DNA from: Fragilaria crotonensis | Taxonomy: Eukaryota > Bacillariophyta > Fragilariophyceae > Fragilariales > Fragilariaceae | Reading direction: 5' to 3' | NCBI GenBank assembly: GCA_022925895.1 | Contig: JAKSYS010000022.1 | Coordinates: 124,001 to 188,000 of the forward strand | Length of the DNA: 64,000 bases | Shown: positions 1-11,968 of the stretch, piece by piece | Numbering within the stretch: the stretch's first letter is position 1 | How the letters are laid out: each line of letters starts with the position of its first letter | The notes under the pieces: generated by a model | Database searches by the model: none | Told to the model about the DNA's origin: nothing | What the model saw: the letters and a program-made list of their open reading frames with translations, nothing else | Translations under genes and position numbers: made by a program

Positions 1-1275
1 ACGTAGTATGTTGCACCTCGCACCTCGTTGTACAATTGACCGTTTCTAGATGGAAACGAATCAGAAGCACAACGTACGAATCAGAAGCACAACGTAGAAG
101 CGCCGCTTTGGTTCGTCGCACCTACTCTTGGCTGTTTCCTGATGGAACCCACGACTCCTATTTTGCGATAGCAGATACAAACTGCTCACCTCGCACATCG
201 CACCTCACGTAGTATGTAGTACGTTGCACCTCGCACCTCGTTGTTCAATTGACCGTTTTCTGGACGGAAACAAATCAGAAGCACAACGTAGAGGCGCCGC
301 TTTGGTTTGTCGCACTTACACTCGGCTGTTTCCGGATGGAAACGACGACTCGTATTTTGCGATAGCAGATACAAACTGCTCACCTCGCACATTGCACCTC
401 ACGTAGTATGTCGTACATCGCACCTCGCACCTCGTTGTTCAGTCATTCAATTGACCGTTTCTGGATGGAAACGAATCGGAAGTATGACGTATGTTGCACC
501 TCACACCTCGCACCTCAGAGGTACAACGTATGTTGCACGTTGCACCTTGCAATTCACGTAGTATGTAGTACGTTGCACCTTGCACGTCGCACCTTGCACC
601 TCGTTGTTCAATTGACCGTTTCTGGATGGAAATGAATCAGAAGTACGACGTATGTTGCACCTCACACCTTGTACCTCAGAAGTACAACGTATGCTGCACC
701 TCGCACCTCGCACCTCACGTAGTATGTAGTACGTTGCACCTCGCACCTTGTCGTTCAATTGACCGTTTTTGGATGGAAATGAATTAGAAGCACAACGTAG
801 AGGGCAGTGCTTTGATTTGTCGCACCTACACTCGGCTGTTTCCGGATGGAAACGACAACTCGTATTTTGCGATAGCGGATACGAACTGTGCACCTCGCAC
901 CTCGAGTATGACGTATGTTGCACCTCGCACCTTGCACCTCACGTCGTAGTACGTACTACGTAGTACGTCGCACCTTGCACCTCGTCGTTCAATTGACAAC
1001 TGGACCGAAACGGATCAGAAGCACAATGCAGAAGCGCTGCTTTGCTTTGTTGCACCTGCACTCGGCTGTTTCCGGATTGAAACGACTCGTATTTGCGGTA
1101 GCGGATACGAACTGTGATCGTGAACCCAGAAGCACGCGTACAATCGACTGCTTCTGGATGGAAACGAATCGGTAGTAGCACTTGCAAAACCGGATCTCAA
1201 CTCTCACTAATAAAAAATTGGAATAGCCGCCTTGCTATTGCGTTTACAATCAATTGCTTCTGGATGGAAACAAAA
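1..1275. repeat. Satellite-like degenerate tandem repeat array
   Basis: Two interleaved motifs recur. One is a block built on caattgaccgtttctggat followed by ggaaacgaatcagaagcac, seen near 35, 245, 450, 610, 757, 1140 and 1248. The other is a microsatellite-like string of gcacctcgcacctcacgtag repeats. A third block, ctcggctgtttccggatgga, recurs near 130, 325, 832 and 1062. Spacing is irregular, about 150-270 bp. Reading frames here are repeat translations, open on both strands, and I do not call them genes. The function is unknown. Confidence 0.85.
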
Positions 1276-1289
1276 GATCGTAATTTGCG

Positions 1290-1523
1290 ATGGCAAATGG
1301 CAACGTGGGTACGATGTGTGTTGCAATTGCTGGAAAAGGTATCGCAAAATACACCATACGAGGACAGCACCTGTATGTGCAACCTAGTGGTGGTCATGCC
1401 AGCGATTACTATGAAATACAGACAGGGGAATTGTACACTCCTGAACAAGACTGCAATGTGGGACTTTATATGCCTCCGTACATGCTTACATACGAGAGCA
1501 CAGTATACATCCATACAACGTAA
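1290..1523 (+). CDS. Small unrecognised ORF (77 aa)
   Basis: This is an open frame directly after the satellite array, starting at ATG. The translation is rich in Tyr and Gly and has no motif I recognise. No intron signals or neighbouring partner support it. It could be chance or the remnant of a repeat-borne gene, so I list it only for completeness. Confidence 0.18.
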   Translation: MANGNVGTMCVAIAGKGIAKYTIRGQHLYVQPSGGHASDYYEIQTGELYTPEQDCNVGLYMPPYMLTYESTVYIHTT

Positions 1524-1883
1524 GTGGGTGCGTCAGATACATAGGTGAGTAGTTTAAGTTCGGGAGAAAGCGCACGATACTAATCTCAATGTATGCTCAG
1601 CGGCAAGACACGAGAAAAAAGTTGCAACTTTGCAAACTCATTTAATGCATTCTTAACGAATGGCATTATGTTGTGTATTTAAAAATGAAACACATACAAC
1701 TATCATGTGGTGGAACTTCGACATAAAAATTCGAACTCTTACACGTTACGTAGTACCTCAAGAATGCGTATGACATTAAGCATCGTTAACGAGCAACAAC
1801 AGCAGTATTGAGATTCATAAATATTTATACATATGACATACATAGTATAGTACTATGTATAATGGATGTTGACCTCACAGACG
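1524..1883. other. AT-rich intergenic stretch, no gene seen
   Basis: No coding signal was found. A near-perfect 8-bp inverted repeat, acatagta-tag-tactatgt, lies at 1840-1858. Confidence 0.5.
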
Positions 1884-2181
1884 CAAGAATTCGAAACATG
1901 TACGTAGCTGGAATTGAGAAGTACCACCTACATGCAGCACCATACAGAACAATTTAAATACCATGTGGCAAACATGAAGTACCTGGTACAACAGTCACTA
2001 CTACGTGAGGGTCACAGAAAGAGTATGAGAGCTACTAGTACTTGTACTATTAGTGCAAGAATTCAAAACCCGTACATAGCTGGAAGTGAGAAGTACCACC
2101 TACACACAGCATCGTACAAGACAATTCAAATACCATGTGGCAAACACGAAGTACTACAATCACCGCGTGAGGGTTACAGGA
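1884..2181 (+). repeat. Imperfect tandem duplication, about 125-135 bp unit
   Basis: A block starting gcaagaattc, with internal agaagtaccacctaca and taccatgtggcaaaca, occurs at about 1884-2020. It recurs at about 2057-2181, an offset of about 173 bp, with scattered substitutions. It is probably non-coding. Confidence 0.75.
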
Positions 2182-2376
2182 GGTAGTACTATTGTGTACA
2201 CTCTTGTATGAAGTACTCCGAGTATACTGCAATTATACACAAACGTATAAGACGTCTTGCGTAACACGACTACGTACAACGTACGCCCTCATTCGAAACC
2301 AAATACGCGGGCTTTCTCACAAACCAAAAACTTATCAAAAGAGTCAGGCATTGTTGAGATCATTAGGTAAGCAACC

Positions 2377-4062
2377 ATGACGCAAAAAAGGATGCAGAAT
2401 GATGAAAATGAGGTCTCACAAATAGAGAAAAGACAAGGAGGAAACAAAGCAAGAAGCAAGAGAGCAACAAGGAGTAGTCGCACTGCAGGAAGTGTAGTTG
2501 ACGGCAATGTTGGTGAAAACCGCAGAGGAGAAGGAAGTGCCAACACTTTGCCAACAAAATCAGTGCTGGAAGAACTGGGAGGAGGGCCATCAGACAGGGG
2601 AGACGGTGACATCAGCGATGATGATGACCCCGTGGAGGAGGTTTGGGGGAGCAATGGAATGTCTCCATCCAGAGACTTTTCATCTGCTGGTGAAGGACGT
2701 GGAGGCCAACTTGGAAGTGTGAACATTGGACCCGGGGACGTCGTGAATAATGGAGGGCCTCCATCCAGAGACTATGCATTTGTTGGTGGTGGACTTGGAC
2801 TCCATATTGGAAATGTGAATGTTGGGCCCGGCAACATTGTTAACAATGGAGGGCCTCCATCCAGAGACTATCCATACATTGGCAGCGGACGCAGAGACCA
2901 ACTTGGAATCAGGAATGTTGGACCTGGGAGTGTTGTCAACAATGGAGGGCCTCCATCCAGAGACTATCCATTTGTTGGTGGCAGAGGTGGCGGCAGAAGA
3001 GGAACTGAGAACAGAAACGTGAATCCCATCCAAGGCATGCAAGTTGGCGGACAGCAACTTGGGCACGGGAACGCATCCCCTGTCACTGACAACTGCGGTG
3101 TCCATGGCCTGCAAGAGTGGACGGGTGAACTGCAGGGTCATGAAGATATCGAACATGGAATGACATTGCTACAACAAGAAAGGCGAGCCGTGTCCTACAT
3201 AGCTGCCAAGGGATTGACTAAGAAAAATATCAGAGACCGCATACAAGTTACATTGAAAACGGTTGTCTTTTGGGGGGTCATGTTCATCACATGAAAAGAA
3301 TACTTTGATATGGTCATGCAGGTGATTATCGATCAAGAGAAGCCGGCCAATGCACCGCAATTTGTGAGGATGTACAAAACTATTGTTGTGGGAGCCCTTA
3401 ACACAAAACGGAGCACATGCGAACAGTTGGCACAAGAAGCTGCAATGAAACTGCTGAAGATCAGGAATCATGTGGATGAGGAGGATCCACCACCACATTT
3501 GATGGACACTCTCTGCAAACTTTGCCAGTCACAGACAGCGGAGGAAAAGGAGGCTTTTGTGTGGTTTGCTGGTGAACTGCTAGAATGTGTGTGTGGGAAG
3601 AGGGCGTGGGGTACAAGGAAGAAGTACAGGGCTACAATATCTGATGCAACATCGAGTGATACGGGCGCATTAATTGTCACGGTTTCGGATGAGGCGTTTG
3701 CATTGCTGCTTTATGACGCCTACATTGACAAGTGGATCAAGAGATATCACCAGGACAGAAATGGGGAGCCAAGGTCAAAACGCATTGTGGGAAAATACAC
3801 ACATACTGATGGAGCGTCCAATGAATATGGTGGCTGGAGTGAAGAGGGGATTTGCCAATTCAATCAATTGTGCAAGATGGTACAAGAGGACAGAGCTAGT
3901 AGAAATGCAAGGGATGCCAAGTAGTGGTTGATGAACAGTCTGAGGCAGCAGGCGGGAGGTGGAGCACAAATGGAATCTGAGAGAGAAATAGATCATGCTG
4001 CTTTGCAGCGGCATTTGGAAAGGACAAATCAACCTGTAGTCAATGCCTTTATTGAGTTGTAA
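2377..4062 (+). pseudogene. Diatom repeat-family protein with two in-frame stops
   Basis: One frame runs from ATG 2377 to TAA 4060-4062, 562 codons, interrupted only by TGA at 3292-3294 and TAG at 3922-3924. Sense-like protein continues after both stops without a frame change, which argues for nonsense mutations or readthrough and not for three genes. The N-terminus (1-90) is basic and Ser/Arg-rich. Residues of about 93-215 are four 32-aa repeats carrying GGPPSRDY. The C-terminal half is a compact domain with FVRMYK, NTKRSTCEQ and a GGWSEEG motif. I recall similar C-terminal domains in multicopy hypothetical proteins of diatom genomes, often near transposons. The function is unknown. No terminal repeats were identified around it. 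Confidence 0.6.
2655..3032 (+). repeat. Four 96-bp in-frame tandem repeats
   Basis: The anchor tgga-g/a-ggcct recurs at 2655, 2751, 2847 and 2943, exactly 96 bp apart. It encodes 32-aa units ending in NNGGPPSRDY. The first copy is the most diverged (NGMSPSRDF) and the last decays at its 3' end. Confidence 0.9.
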
Positions 4063-4701
4063 ATAGCACTGGTTGGAGGAAGCGTACGCTTGACTGTACC
4101 GCAATTGCTGGCAATAATGCAGCACTGTACTGATGTGCTACTACCGTTGTAATGTATACAGAAGGAACTGTAAAAGGGTGTTCCACTTGATCAAAAAGGG
4201 GTTTTACAGCCACATCACGATGTGACAACAAAAACATTTATGGTACACTGACAGTATGATGTCAGCTGTACCATGAAACGGTACATAGCTGTACTGGACT
4301 CCAAAAATAAAGTTAAATTACACGGAGTCATAATAAGTATAATGGACAAAAATAGTACACACTGTACTGGACTAAAAAAACGGTAAACGTACCAAAACTA
4401 TTACATGTAAAACCCGCCACCTTCTGATGAGGTGTACAAATCCTGTAGACTCCCCATTGATCGAATTCGACTTCGTGTGTAAGCTGCTGAGCTTCGGAAC
4501 AACGTCCCACTGGTCAAGAGTCCGGAAGACGTCCTCCCACGTAGACGTCATTGTCATGGGGGACAACATGTCGGCCATCCTTTCCTCCTGTTGTTGTTCT
4601 AGTTGTCGTCTGGTCAGTAAGTTTGAGGGAAGAGGCCAAATTAACTAGAGTAGTGTCTTTGTCAATTCAAGTTTGTTCGGATTGGGAGCAATTCGTATCT
4701 T
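4063..4701. other. Intergenic, no gene seen
   Basis: Only short frames are present. The stretch is AT-rich and carries repeated gtac/tgtactg strings around 4240-4380. I see no RNA gene or terminal repeat. Confidence 0.4.
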
Positions 4702-5805
4702 GTGTTGTGTAAGGATGTTTGTCTGTCTGTGTTTTGTGTTTGTCTGTCTGATGGCGACTGCTCGTCCTTTCTCGACCTTCGGACATGCCAGGCGGCGGAG
4801 ACGCTGTGTTCTTATTGCCAAAGTCCGCGAGGCCCATTGTACGGAGTACAGTCTGGGCAACGTGCAGATCGTAAGGATGAGATTGACGACTTGTTGAGGT
4901 CGATCGATGAGAAGATTGGGGACAACAAAACAAACGAAGAAGTGGCTGGAGAGCTCGGTAACGATCAACTCCCACGGAATGACGCAGAGATCGATGAGGC
5001 GGAAGAAAATGCACTCAAACGATCAGACGCTGACGAATATACTCCCGAAGCATTCGACAAGTACTTGACGGCGGAGATTGTGACCGACCGCGGACGTGAA
5101 CTCCTCTGCGGCACTGTGAAGAGCCGAAAGAGAGACAGTGACGGAAAGCCGATTGGATCGGCGAATCCGAACTCACTTTTGGATACTCGAGAGTACTTCA
5201 TTTGTTTCGAGGATGGGACGGAGGAGACGTATACCGCTAACTTAATAGCTGAGTGCTTATACTCGCTGATTGATGGTCAGGGCCGACAACTCCAAGTGAT
5301 GAATGAGATCATCGACCATGATAAAGGACAAAACGCGCTCAGCAAAGAGGATTCATATTACTCGTCGAAGGCGGGTCCGAAGCCTAAAAGGACGATGCGA
5401 GGGTGGCGCCTCCTTGTTGAGTGGAACGACGGTTCAAGTTCTTGGATATCGTTGGCTGACTTAAAGGATTCGTATCCGGTGTAAGTTGCCGATTATGCGG
5501 TACTCAACAACTTAAGGCAAGAGCCAGCCTTTTGCTGGTGGGTTCCTTTTGCTCTCAAGAAAAGAGAACGCATATTGAAATGTCCAAATATTGGTCCACC
5601 TCGCATAAGTGCGTATGGTTTGGAACTCCCGAAAAGTGTAGCGCAAGCATCGGAGATCGACAAGACAATGGGGACGGACTTTTGGAAGAAAGCAATCGAA
5701 AAGGAAATTTGCAACGTCTTCCCTGCATTCAAATTCATCGAAGGCGACGACACGAAGGTCCCACCAGAGTTGCGGGGACTGTTAATATTGGATGCTACGG
5801 AGTGA
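4702..5805 (+). pseudogene. Old Ty1/copia (CoDi-type) pol fragment
   Basis: The translation from about 4860 aligns with the integrase-RT linker of the intact copia pol at 54800-55665. It shares EYTPEAFDKYLTAE, KSRKRDSDGKPIG, NPNSLLDTR, the RGWRLLVEWNDGSSSW block and, in another frame from 5575, LPKSV and GTDFWKKAIEKE. A TAA at 5482-5484 interrupts it and a frameshift follows near 5570. It ends before RT motif A, so it cannot be active. Divergence from copia A/B is high, so this is a different and older lineage. The first 50 residues do not align. Confidence 0.8.
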
Positions 5806-6940
5806 TGTACGATTGTATACCGTATGAACAACAACAGTAAAAGATACGACGGTACGAACAATTATACTACTGCGGGTGACTCAGAATTTTTTCCGAGGAG
5901 TTCTTGCCAAGTACTAAGTGGTTGTTTCTACGTGAGTTCTAGTACGTTTTCTACGCAACTTAGAGCACAACAAAGTCAAGTCAACAGATGGCACTACAGC
6001 CTCCCCCCGACCTCTCGTCTACAAGTATCAACACCAAAATGCTTGATAATGATTGTGGTACAATTGGCATCAACGCGTATGGAGCGGTTGCAACGTTTGA
6101 GGTATCATCAGATGTGCGACGTGATCGATTTTTTCCTCATGTAGAAACCGGTATTGTTTCTACGTTGCCTAGCCCCAGGATTTTGCTTGATTCAACACCA
6201 TCAGAGACAAAGGACCTCCGACCGATTGCTGGTATCCATACCAACACCGTGACCTATTTTACTGCTGACCGAAGTACTAGTACTGTGACGAAATCCGATA
6301 TGACTATTGGGGTGACTCCACCCAGTTCCATGACCAACCACCTTTCCGCTATGCGCCCTTTGGCGTTCCGAATAACCGAACACACCGCTACCACATTCCG
6401 AACGAAAGTTGGAGTGACCCGATCCTCCGAGTATACCGCTACGCACCATCTGGTGGTGCTCTACATGCTACCGACGTACACTGCGACTACTTAACGTACG
6501 GCAACAAAGTTCAATGATCCAAGGTTCTTCCCGCACTACAGTCACCCTCCCTATGATCACCGGTACCCCAGGGTAGCGGTCATCCGTGTGGGTCGAGTTC
6601 CGTTGTCATCCGGAACAGCGGCAGCACGTAAAACATAGATATTCGGTTTTTTTACTGCAGGTGACTCGGACATCACACAATTTTTCACTGATCAACTAGA
6701 GTAATTCATACTAGATAACTTTTGACGTGCTTATCAATGGATCACGATCCATCACAAAAAGGCGTCGATTGAGAAATCTCAACTCAATTGGTGACGCACA
6801 TTCTGATACCATATGTGCGGACAACCTATTGCAGAGCGTCCAGATTGGTTTATGCCAAACAAGAAAGCTTGGTAGTACGGCTGGTTAGAGGAAAGGTGCA
6901 TTGTGAGAGTGCTGCATCTTTATCTACACCTTTGCCTTCA
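5806..6940. other. Intergenic, with unrecognised ORF 5988-6494
   Basis: A 168-aa plus-strand frame at 5988-6494 is rich in Thr and Ser, with no recognised domain and no introns. Composition suggests low-complexity translation more than a gene. From 6500 to 6780 I see nothing. Confidence 0.3.
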
Positions 6941-7296
6941 TCTCAAGCAACTAGTACAAAAACTTCTTCCAGAGGACAAACTGGCCAATCATCAATCAAG
7001 TCCACCATGATACCTGTTTTCACAGCAGCGGAAAAATGCATAAGCCCCTGGCCATGCATATTTTGCCACTGAAGCTGCATTTCAGCGAGTTGAAGGATAC
7101 CACTGTCTAGCAAAAGTCATTGCAGTGCTTGCCCCAATTTTACCTGCTTCCAGATCGAAAGAGATTAGCTTCTGACAGACATATGAAAGGTGTTGATGCA
7201 CAAGGAAATGTGTAAAACATCTGTGTGCGTCGCCACATCAGCCAGATGAATGGTCGAATGTGAAGGGTGACCCGATTGTGAACTACATGGCAACAC
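6941..7296 (+). pseudogene. hAT-type (DUF659-like) transposase remnant, N-terminal part
   Basis: Across several frames the conceptual protein reads like the N-terminal and middle part of hAT/DUF659 transposases. A Ser-rich linker is followed by a MHIFATEAAFQRVE-type segment, then a WSNVKGDPIVNYMAT segment ending at 7296. Frame changes occur near 7040, 7160 and 7215. The sequence resumes at 14790 after copia A, and removing the element plus one copy of the 4-bp duplication restores the frame at MATQPDFTDLES. The assignment rests on remembered family motifs and not on a search. Confidence 0.6.
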
Positions 7297-7551
7297 TCAG
7301 TTAATTCCCTCGCAAGAGCGGCGCATCCGCCATTGCCAGGGACGACTCTAAGACATGTAGTAATCAACTAGTAGCAGCATGCAACTTGACTATTTACAAA
7401 AAGAGTGAGCTTAATCTAGACTTGTTCCCTCATGTCGCGGATGAAGTGTCCCATCCGCGCATGCGTACGTGGCACGCGTCTCGCGTCAGCCCAAGATACT
7501 TCGGTCTGTCCCGGTGTCCGAATATCCCGCACTCATGGCAGAATTCATTCA
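7297..7551 (-). repeat. Copia A 3' LTR (255 bp)
   Basis: Read on the minus strand, it begins TGAATGAATTC and ends AACTGA. It matches 14535-14789 base for base by eye. A purine-rich tract (gaggggac on the minus strand) abuts its inner edge at about 7552-7560, as expected for a polypurine tract. Confidence 0.93.
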
Positions 7552-7738
7552 GTCCCCTCGAGCTAACCGTCAGAGACGACTAGTTCGACCGAATTCGTCA
7601 ATGCAGTGGCCGGCCGACTTCGGCTAGTTCATGGTGGTTCCACGTGTCATCACGTGTACGTCCACCCATCCGTTTTGGGGGTTAGTGGTTCCATAATCAT
7701 TATGTACTCCACTCGTAACCGCGTCCTTTTTGGACCAG

Positions 7739-10700
7739 TCACCAAAGTATACGCGAGCACAACTCTCTTAGCCGTGGCCCCGGAAGACACTTGGTTAGGA
7801 CATCCGCCAAGTTGGTTTCTCCGTCCTCCTTAGCGATCCGCACAATACCTGCCGCTTGCGCTTCGCGCACGCGGTGATAAGCAATCGCATTGTGTTTCTT
7901 CTTCAGAGTTGACTCAGGCTTCGTCGAATTTTTGACGACGGATTCATTATCACAAAATACGTTTGTTGGCCCATCCACTTGGACACCCATCATCCGCAGC
8001 TTGTAACGTAGTCCTTCAATCATTTCGACTGCAACCTTTGCAGCAATGAACTCAGATCCAAAGGTCGATGCTTCGACAGTGTTTTGCCGTTTCGAATACC
8101 AAAGGATAGGTGCTCGATTAATAAAAATCAAAACTCCAGTATGAGAGCGCCGTGTGACACGACAACCAGCATGGTCCGCATCAACAAAACAACTCATCGA
8201 TACCGATTGCCCCCGTAATTCGGGTGCACCTGGCGGCTCTACCTCGCACGCGCCCGGGTAGTATTCAGTCCAATCACACTTCTGAAAGCGACTCTCATCA
8301 AACACTGGCTCCGTGTCATCGAATACCATGCTTGACCGGTTGTATCGTTTCAAGTACGCGAAGATGTGGAAAGCTTGGTCGAGATGCCCCCTTCTTGGTG
8401 CAGCAAGAAAACGCGACAACATTGCAACGTCAACGAGGATATCAACGCGCCCAAGTTCACAGATCCAGCGCAGCACTCAATCAATCCCTGAAAGTAGTTC
8501 GCACGCTTTGCGTCCAGTTCCGGGGTCGTATCAATTTCAGGTCGGTAACCCTGACTCATAGGCGTCGACACCTTTGTGCTTAGCCGTTCACCAATCTCAT
8601 CAAGTTCACGTTCAACCTCGGTTACAGCACGCTTTACATAAAGGTCAGAAGACATTGCCCATCTTACCTTGCTTGGGTTGTCTGCACCGTCGATTGTCCA
8701 CTTCTTGACTTCGGCACCTAAATATGAGTCAGGTTCCTTCACACTTCCTTTCTTTAGGGTATACTTGGAGGCGAGGTAGTCCATGACCACTTGCGGTTCG
8801 TGCGACACGCACAAAATATCATCCACATAGCAAAGAACATACTCCCAGTATTTGTCCCCATTCGTCTTCACCTTGGGCCGCATCCATACGTCAGGATCAC
8901 CTCTGCAACTTACAAAGCCTCCTTCCCGTAACGTGGCCGCCATGTGGTCTCGCCATCGAGCACCACTTGACTTCAACCCATAGAGAGCTCGAACAATTAG
9001 GACCGGTCGACCAACTTTGTCTGCACCAAACTCCAACCCAGCGGTCGTGTAAACCTTCTCCTTGTTGGAGCATTAAGGTATGCCCCCTGCACATCTGCAG
9101 AAAGGACATTAAGATCATTCAGTGCCGCCAGCGTGAAAGCAATTCGTATACTGTCACGTGACACCACACTCGAGTACGTAGACTCTTTCGGCGGATCCGT
9201 TTGGTGCCCACCGGCACCAAGCGCCTTTCTAGTCAAGTCCATCTTGACATCAAAGATCATGTGACAATCAATTTTCTTGTAGAATTTCGGCACTGCATCA
9301 TCATCAATGAACTCGAATGCTGGCATGACGTTCTTCATCTCCATTCGATTGCCTTCCTCCAAAAATCAGTCCCTGTTCGCTCATCGATCTTAAGGGCCTC
9401 TGCCACAGTCTTTGGGAGCTCAATGCCAAACTTATGCGTCTTCGCCCAGTATCTGGCCTTGACTTTCTTGATTATCCGATCCCTTTACGCAAGACGTTGC
9501 GCACCCACCAAGCGAACGCAGGTTCTTCAGCGATCTTGTTGGCGACAGCGTACTCCGCAACTTGAATCGGATTTGACTCTTTCAATTCTGACAATGGTAC
9601 CCAGGTCGTTGAGCCATCCCGCCATTCGACTTGCAACTCCCATCCCCGCGTAGTGATTCGTGGATGTCTCCGTCCCCGTTTGTCTTCAACAAACCCGTCA
9701 TCCTTTGACAAGGCATGTCCGTTCGTTCGGTGATCGACAATTTCACTCATCACTGCATAACTTCGTCCCTCGTCATCGACCTGGGATAACATGTTTTCGG
9801 CAATGAGGTTTGCAGTAATCGCTTCCGTTGATCCGTCTGGAAACTCCACCTCATAGAGACGTGAATCCAGTAACGGATTTGCATGGCGCTGCCCAATCGG
9901 ACGACCATCATGGTCGCGCTTCCTCCCAATCACAGTTGCTTTCTTAGCTTCTCCACCTTGGGAAGTAGCACCTGGGCAGTTAAGTATTCATCATAGGACT
10001 CAGGGTATGGTCTTCGACATCTTTGGCGGTGCCATCAAGGTCCCCTGTCCCTGACTGAACGTCGTCCTCGTCATCTTCGAAGACATCATCAGGAACCTCC
10101 GGCATGGAGTCCATTAGGTCTGGGTCGATGTCCTCTGTCTTGAGTCCATCCCCAATCTTAGACTGGATACCTTCATCCAATTCAGATAGTCGGAGCTTTA
10201 TATCTGGGTTGGCAAGATCATCCTCACTCAATCCCCAAACAGATTTCCGCACAATCACCTTCCCAGATCTGGTCAGGATATAAAACGCCATAAGGTCGGT
10301 TGAAACCTCGGCAACACCAATCCATCGACCAAACAACTTCTGCTCAAACGGGAAGCTGCCAACCGGGTCCCAGTACATAACCGGTTCATACCAATCAAAC
10401 TGGGCGTACTGGGAAATGTCGGGTGTACATCCCAGCACGTCTTCATCTGGTACCCTTCCTTGGAGTTGGGGTATATCAAGGGCCGTCAGTCTTCTTATTG
10501 CTGCCACCCACTTTCCACAGTAACACCAGAGTCGCTTCGGTGCCTTGGAGCGCCTCAAGGTCCTCCGGATCCCGACCTTCAATTCTCGAATCGTTGACTC
10601 AGCCAGGTTGGACCACGGACTGTATGGGACAGTTTGTTCTTGCTTGACGCGGAACCGTCTACAAATCTTTCCAAACTCACCGTGGGCCTCTTCAGGTGCA

Positions 10701-11968
10701 TTGTCTGTCACAATAGTCTGGGGTATCCCAACCTCTTGAATGAATGGCATCAAAGCATTTTGACCAGCCAAGCCTTTGCTTTTCATGGGGTAGAAGTGGT
10801 CACTCCCGACCATTGGTGAACACCTGTGCAGCCAAGTGTCCCTGACTGATTGTGTCTTCGAAAACATCGTATCCGAGTACCAGCGTCCGCTTAGGTTTGG
10901 GAAAGCGAGATGATCAAGCTTCTGACGTACCTTCCTTTCACCCGGTGCCAAGACATTTCTTATCCCAGATTGTGTTGTCACTTGCAACGTTCTCTTGGCA
11001 GTGTCAAGGCCAACTCCCCATCTTCTGGAAAGAATCTCAGGTGTTAAGGCAGATCGTTTCTCACTAGTTGAAAGGGAAAACAATTTCCGGCTTTCTCCAT
11101 CCATTGGGTAGACATCATTGTCCGTTCTCCCGGATAAGCCGTCACCGACAATGTCATCTACTGCGACGTTAATTGCAGCCACCAACCGGTTCCCAAGAGA
11201 GTCATCCTCCAGACCGATGGGAGCGTTCATCGAGCTTAAAGATTTCACCGCCGAAACCAACCTCGAAGCATTCCTCACATGATCAGTTGCCAATAACGTT
11301 TCGGCAACACTCACGCTGGAAACATATGTCTCCTCCTTTTTGGCAAACTGGTCAGAAGAGGGATCCCAGCGCATCGGGGATGTCAATTCAACGTGGGGGT
11401 ATTGTTCGTATTCTTCCCAAGTGGGTTTACGACTCACGAAACCGGAAGAGATGCCGTCAAGGGATAAAGGAATTCGCAACTTTGCGGTTGGGTGATAAAT
11501 TGAATGCGAAGACTTGGAATCAAACTGGCGGGGTACATCCTCAACCGTGACTCCATTCGCACGTAGTTGGTTGGGGTTGAGCAGAGTGACATCCACTCGG
11601 TCCCCGAAATACAGAGCCTCGTTGATAATGAGGATGTACGGTTGCCCGTCAGTAGGGTGAATCCACAAAGTCGCAACAGTGGCGATGGAGACATCCGGTA
11701 TGGGCTTATATTCACCGCTGTAAGGATGAACGGTGACCTGACGACCTTCGTCAGAGACAAGCAGAGTGTTGCGACCTGCGACACAAGTATCCGCATGAGA
11801 ATCGAGTTCAGTGCGTGTATCTTCATCGTCCCAGGAGGGTGTCGATGCGGACACGCGAAAGACATGTTTCACAAATCGAGAGCAAAGATTAGAAGGGGGC
11901 CCGGCCTCTCGAACATAAGTGGAGACTAACATTAGGTCGTCTGTCTTAACGAGAGCCGGCGCGAGGCA
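7739..11968 (-). pseudogene. Copia A pol (PR-INT-RT-RH), frameshifted
   Basis: Open blocks at 9980-11932, 9472-9933, 8997-9362, 8350-9036 and 7739-8476 together match copia B pol. Visible features are the protease ELDSHADTCVAG, integrase YSDTMF and VTDNA with LAESTI (DD35E), RT SADVQGAYLNA and CYVDD, and RNase H FVDADHAG and VFCDNES. Relative to copia B there are single-base losses at about 9475, 9990, 9070, 9235 and 8485, plus compensating 1- and 2-base losses at about 10810-10845 that change about 20 residues just after the first integrase Asp. The loss before RT (about 9345) is shared with copia B. As written, no full polyprotein can be made. Confidence 0.9.

Noticed and set aside
186-1200. 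Many overlapping open frames on both strands in the satellite
   Set aside because: They are translations of the repeats, open in several frames at once, with no codon-level conservation.
3292-3924. Alternative genetic code (TGA and TAG as sense)
   Set aside because: Other genes here end at TGA or TAG (kinase TGA, membrane protein TAG), so the standard code fits and the two stops look like mutations or readthrough.
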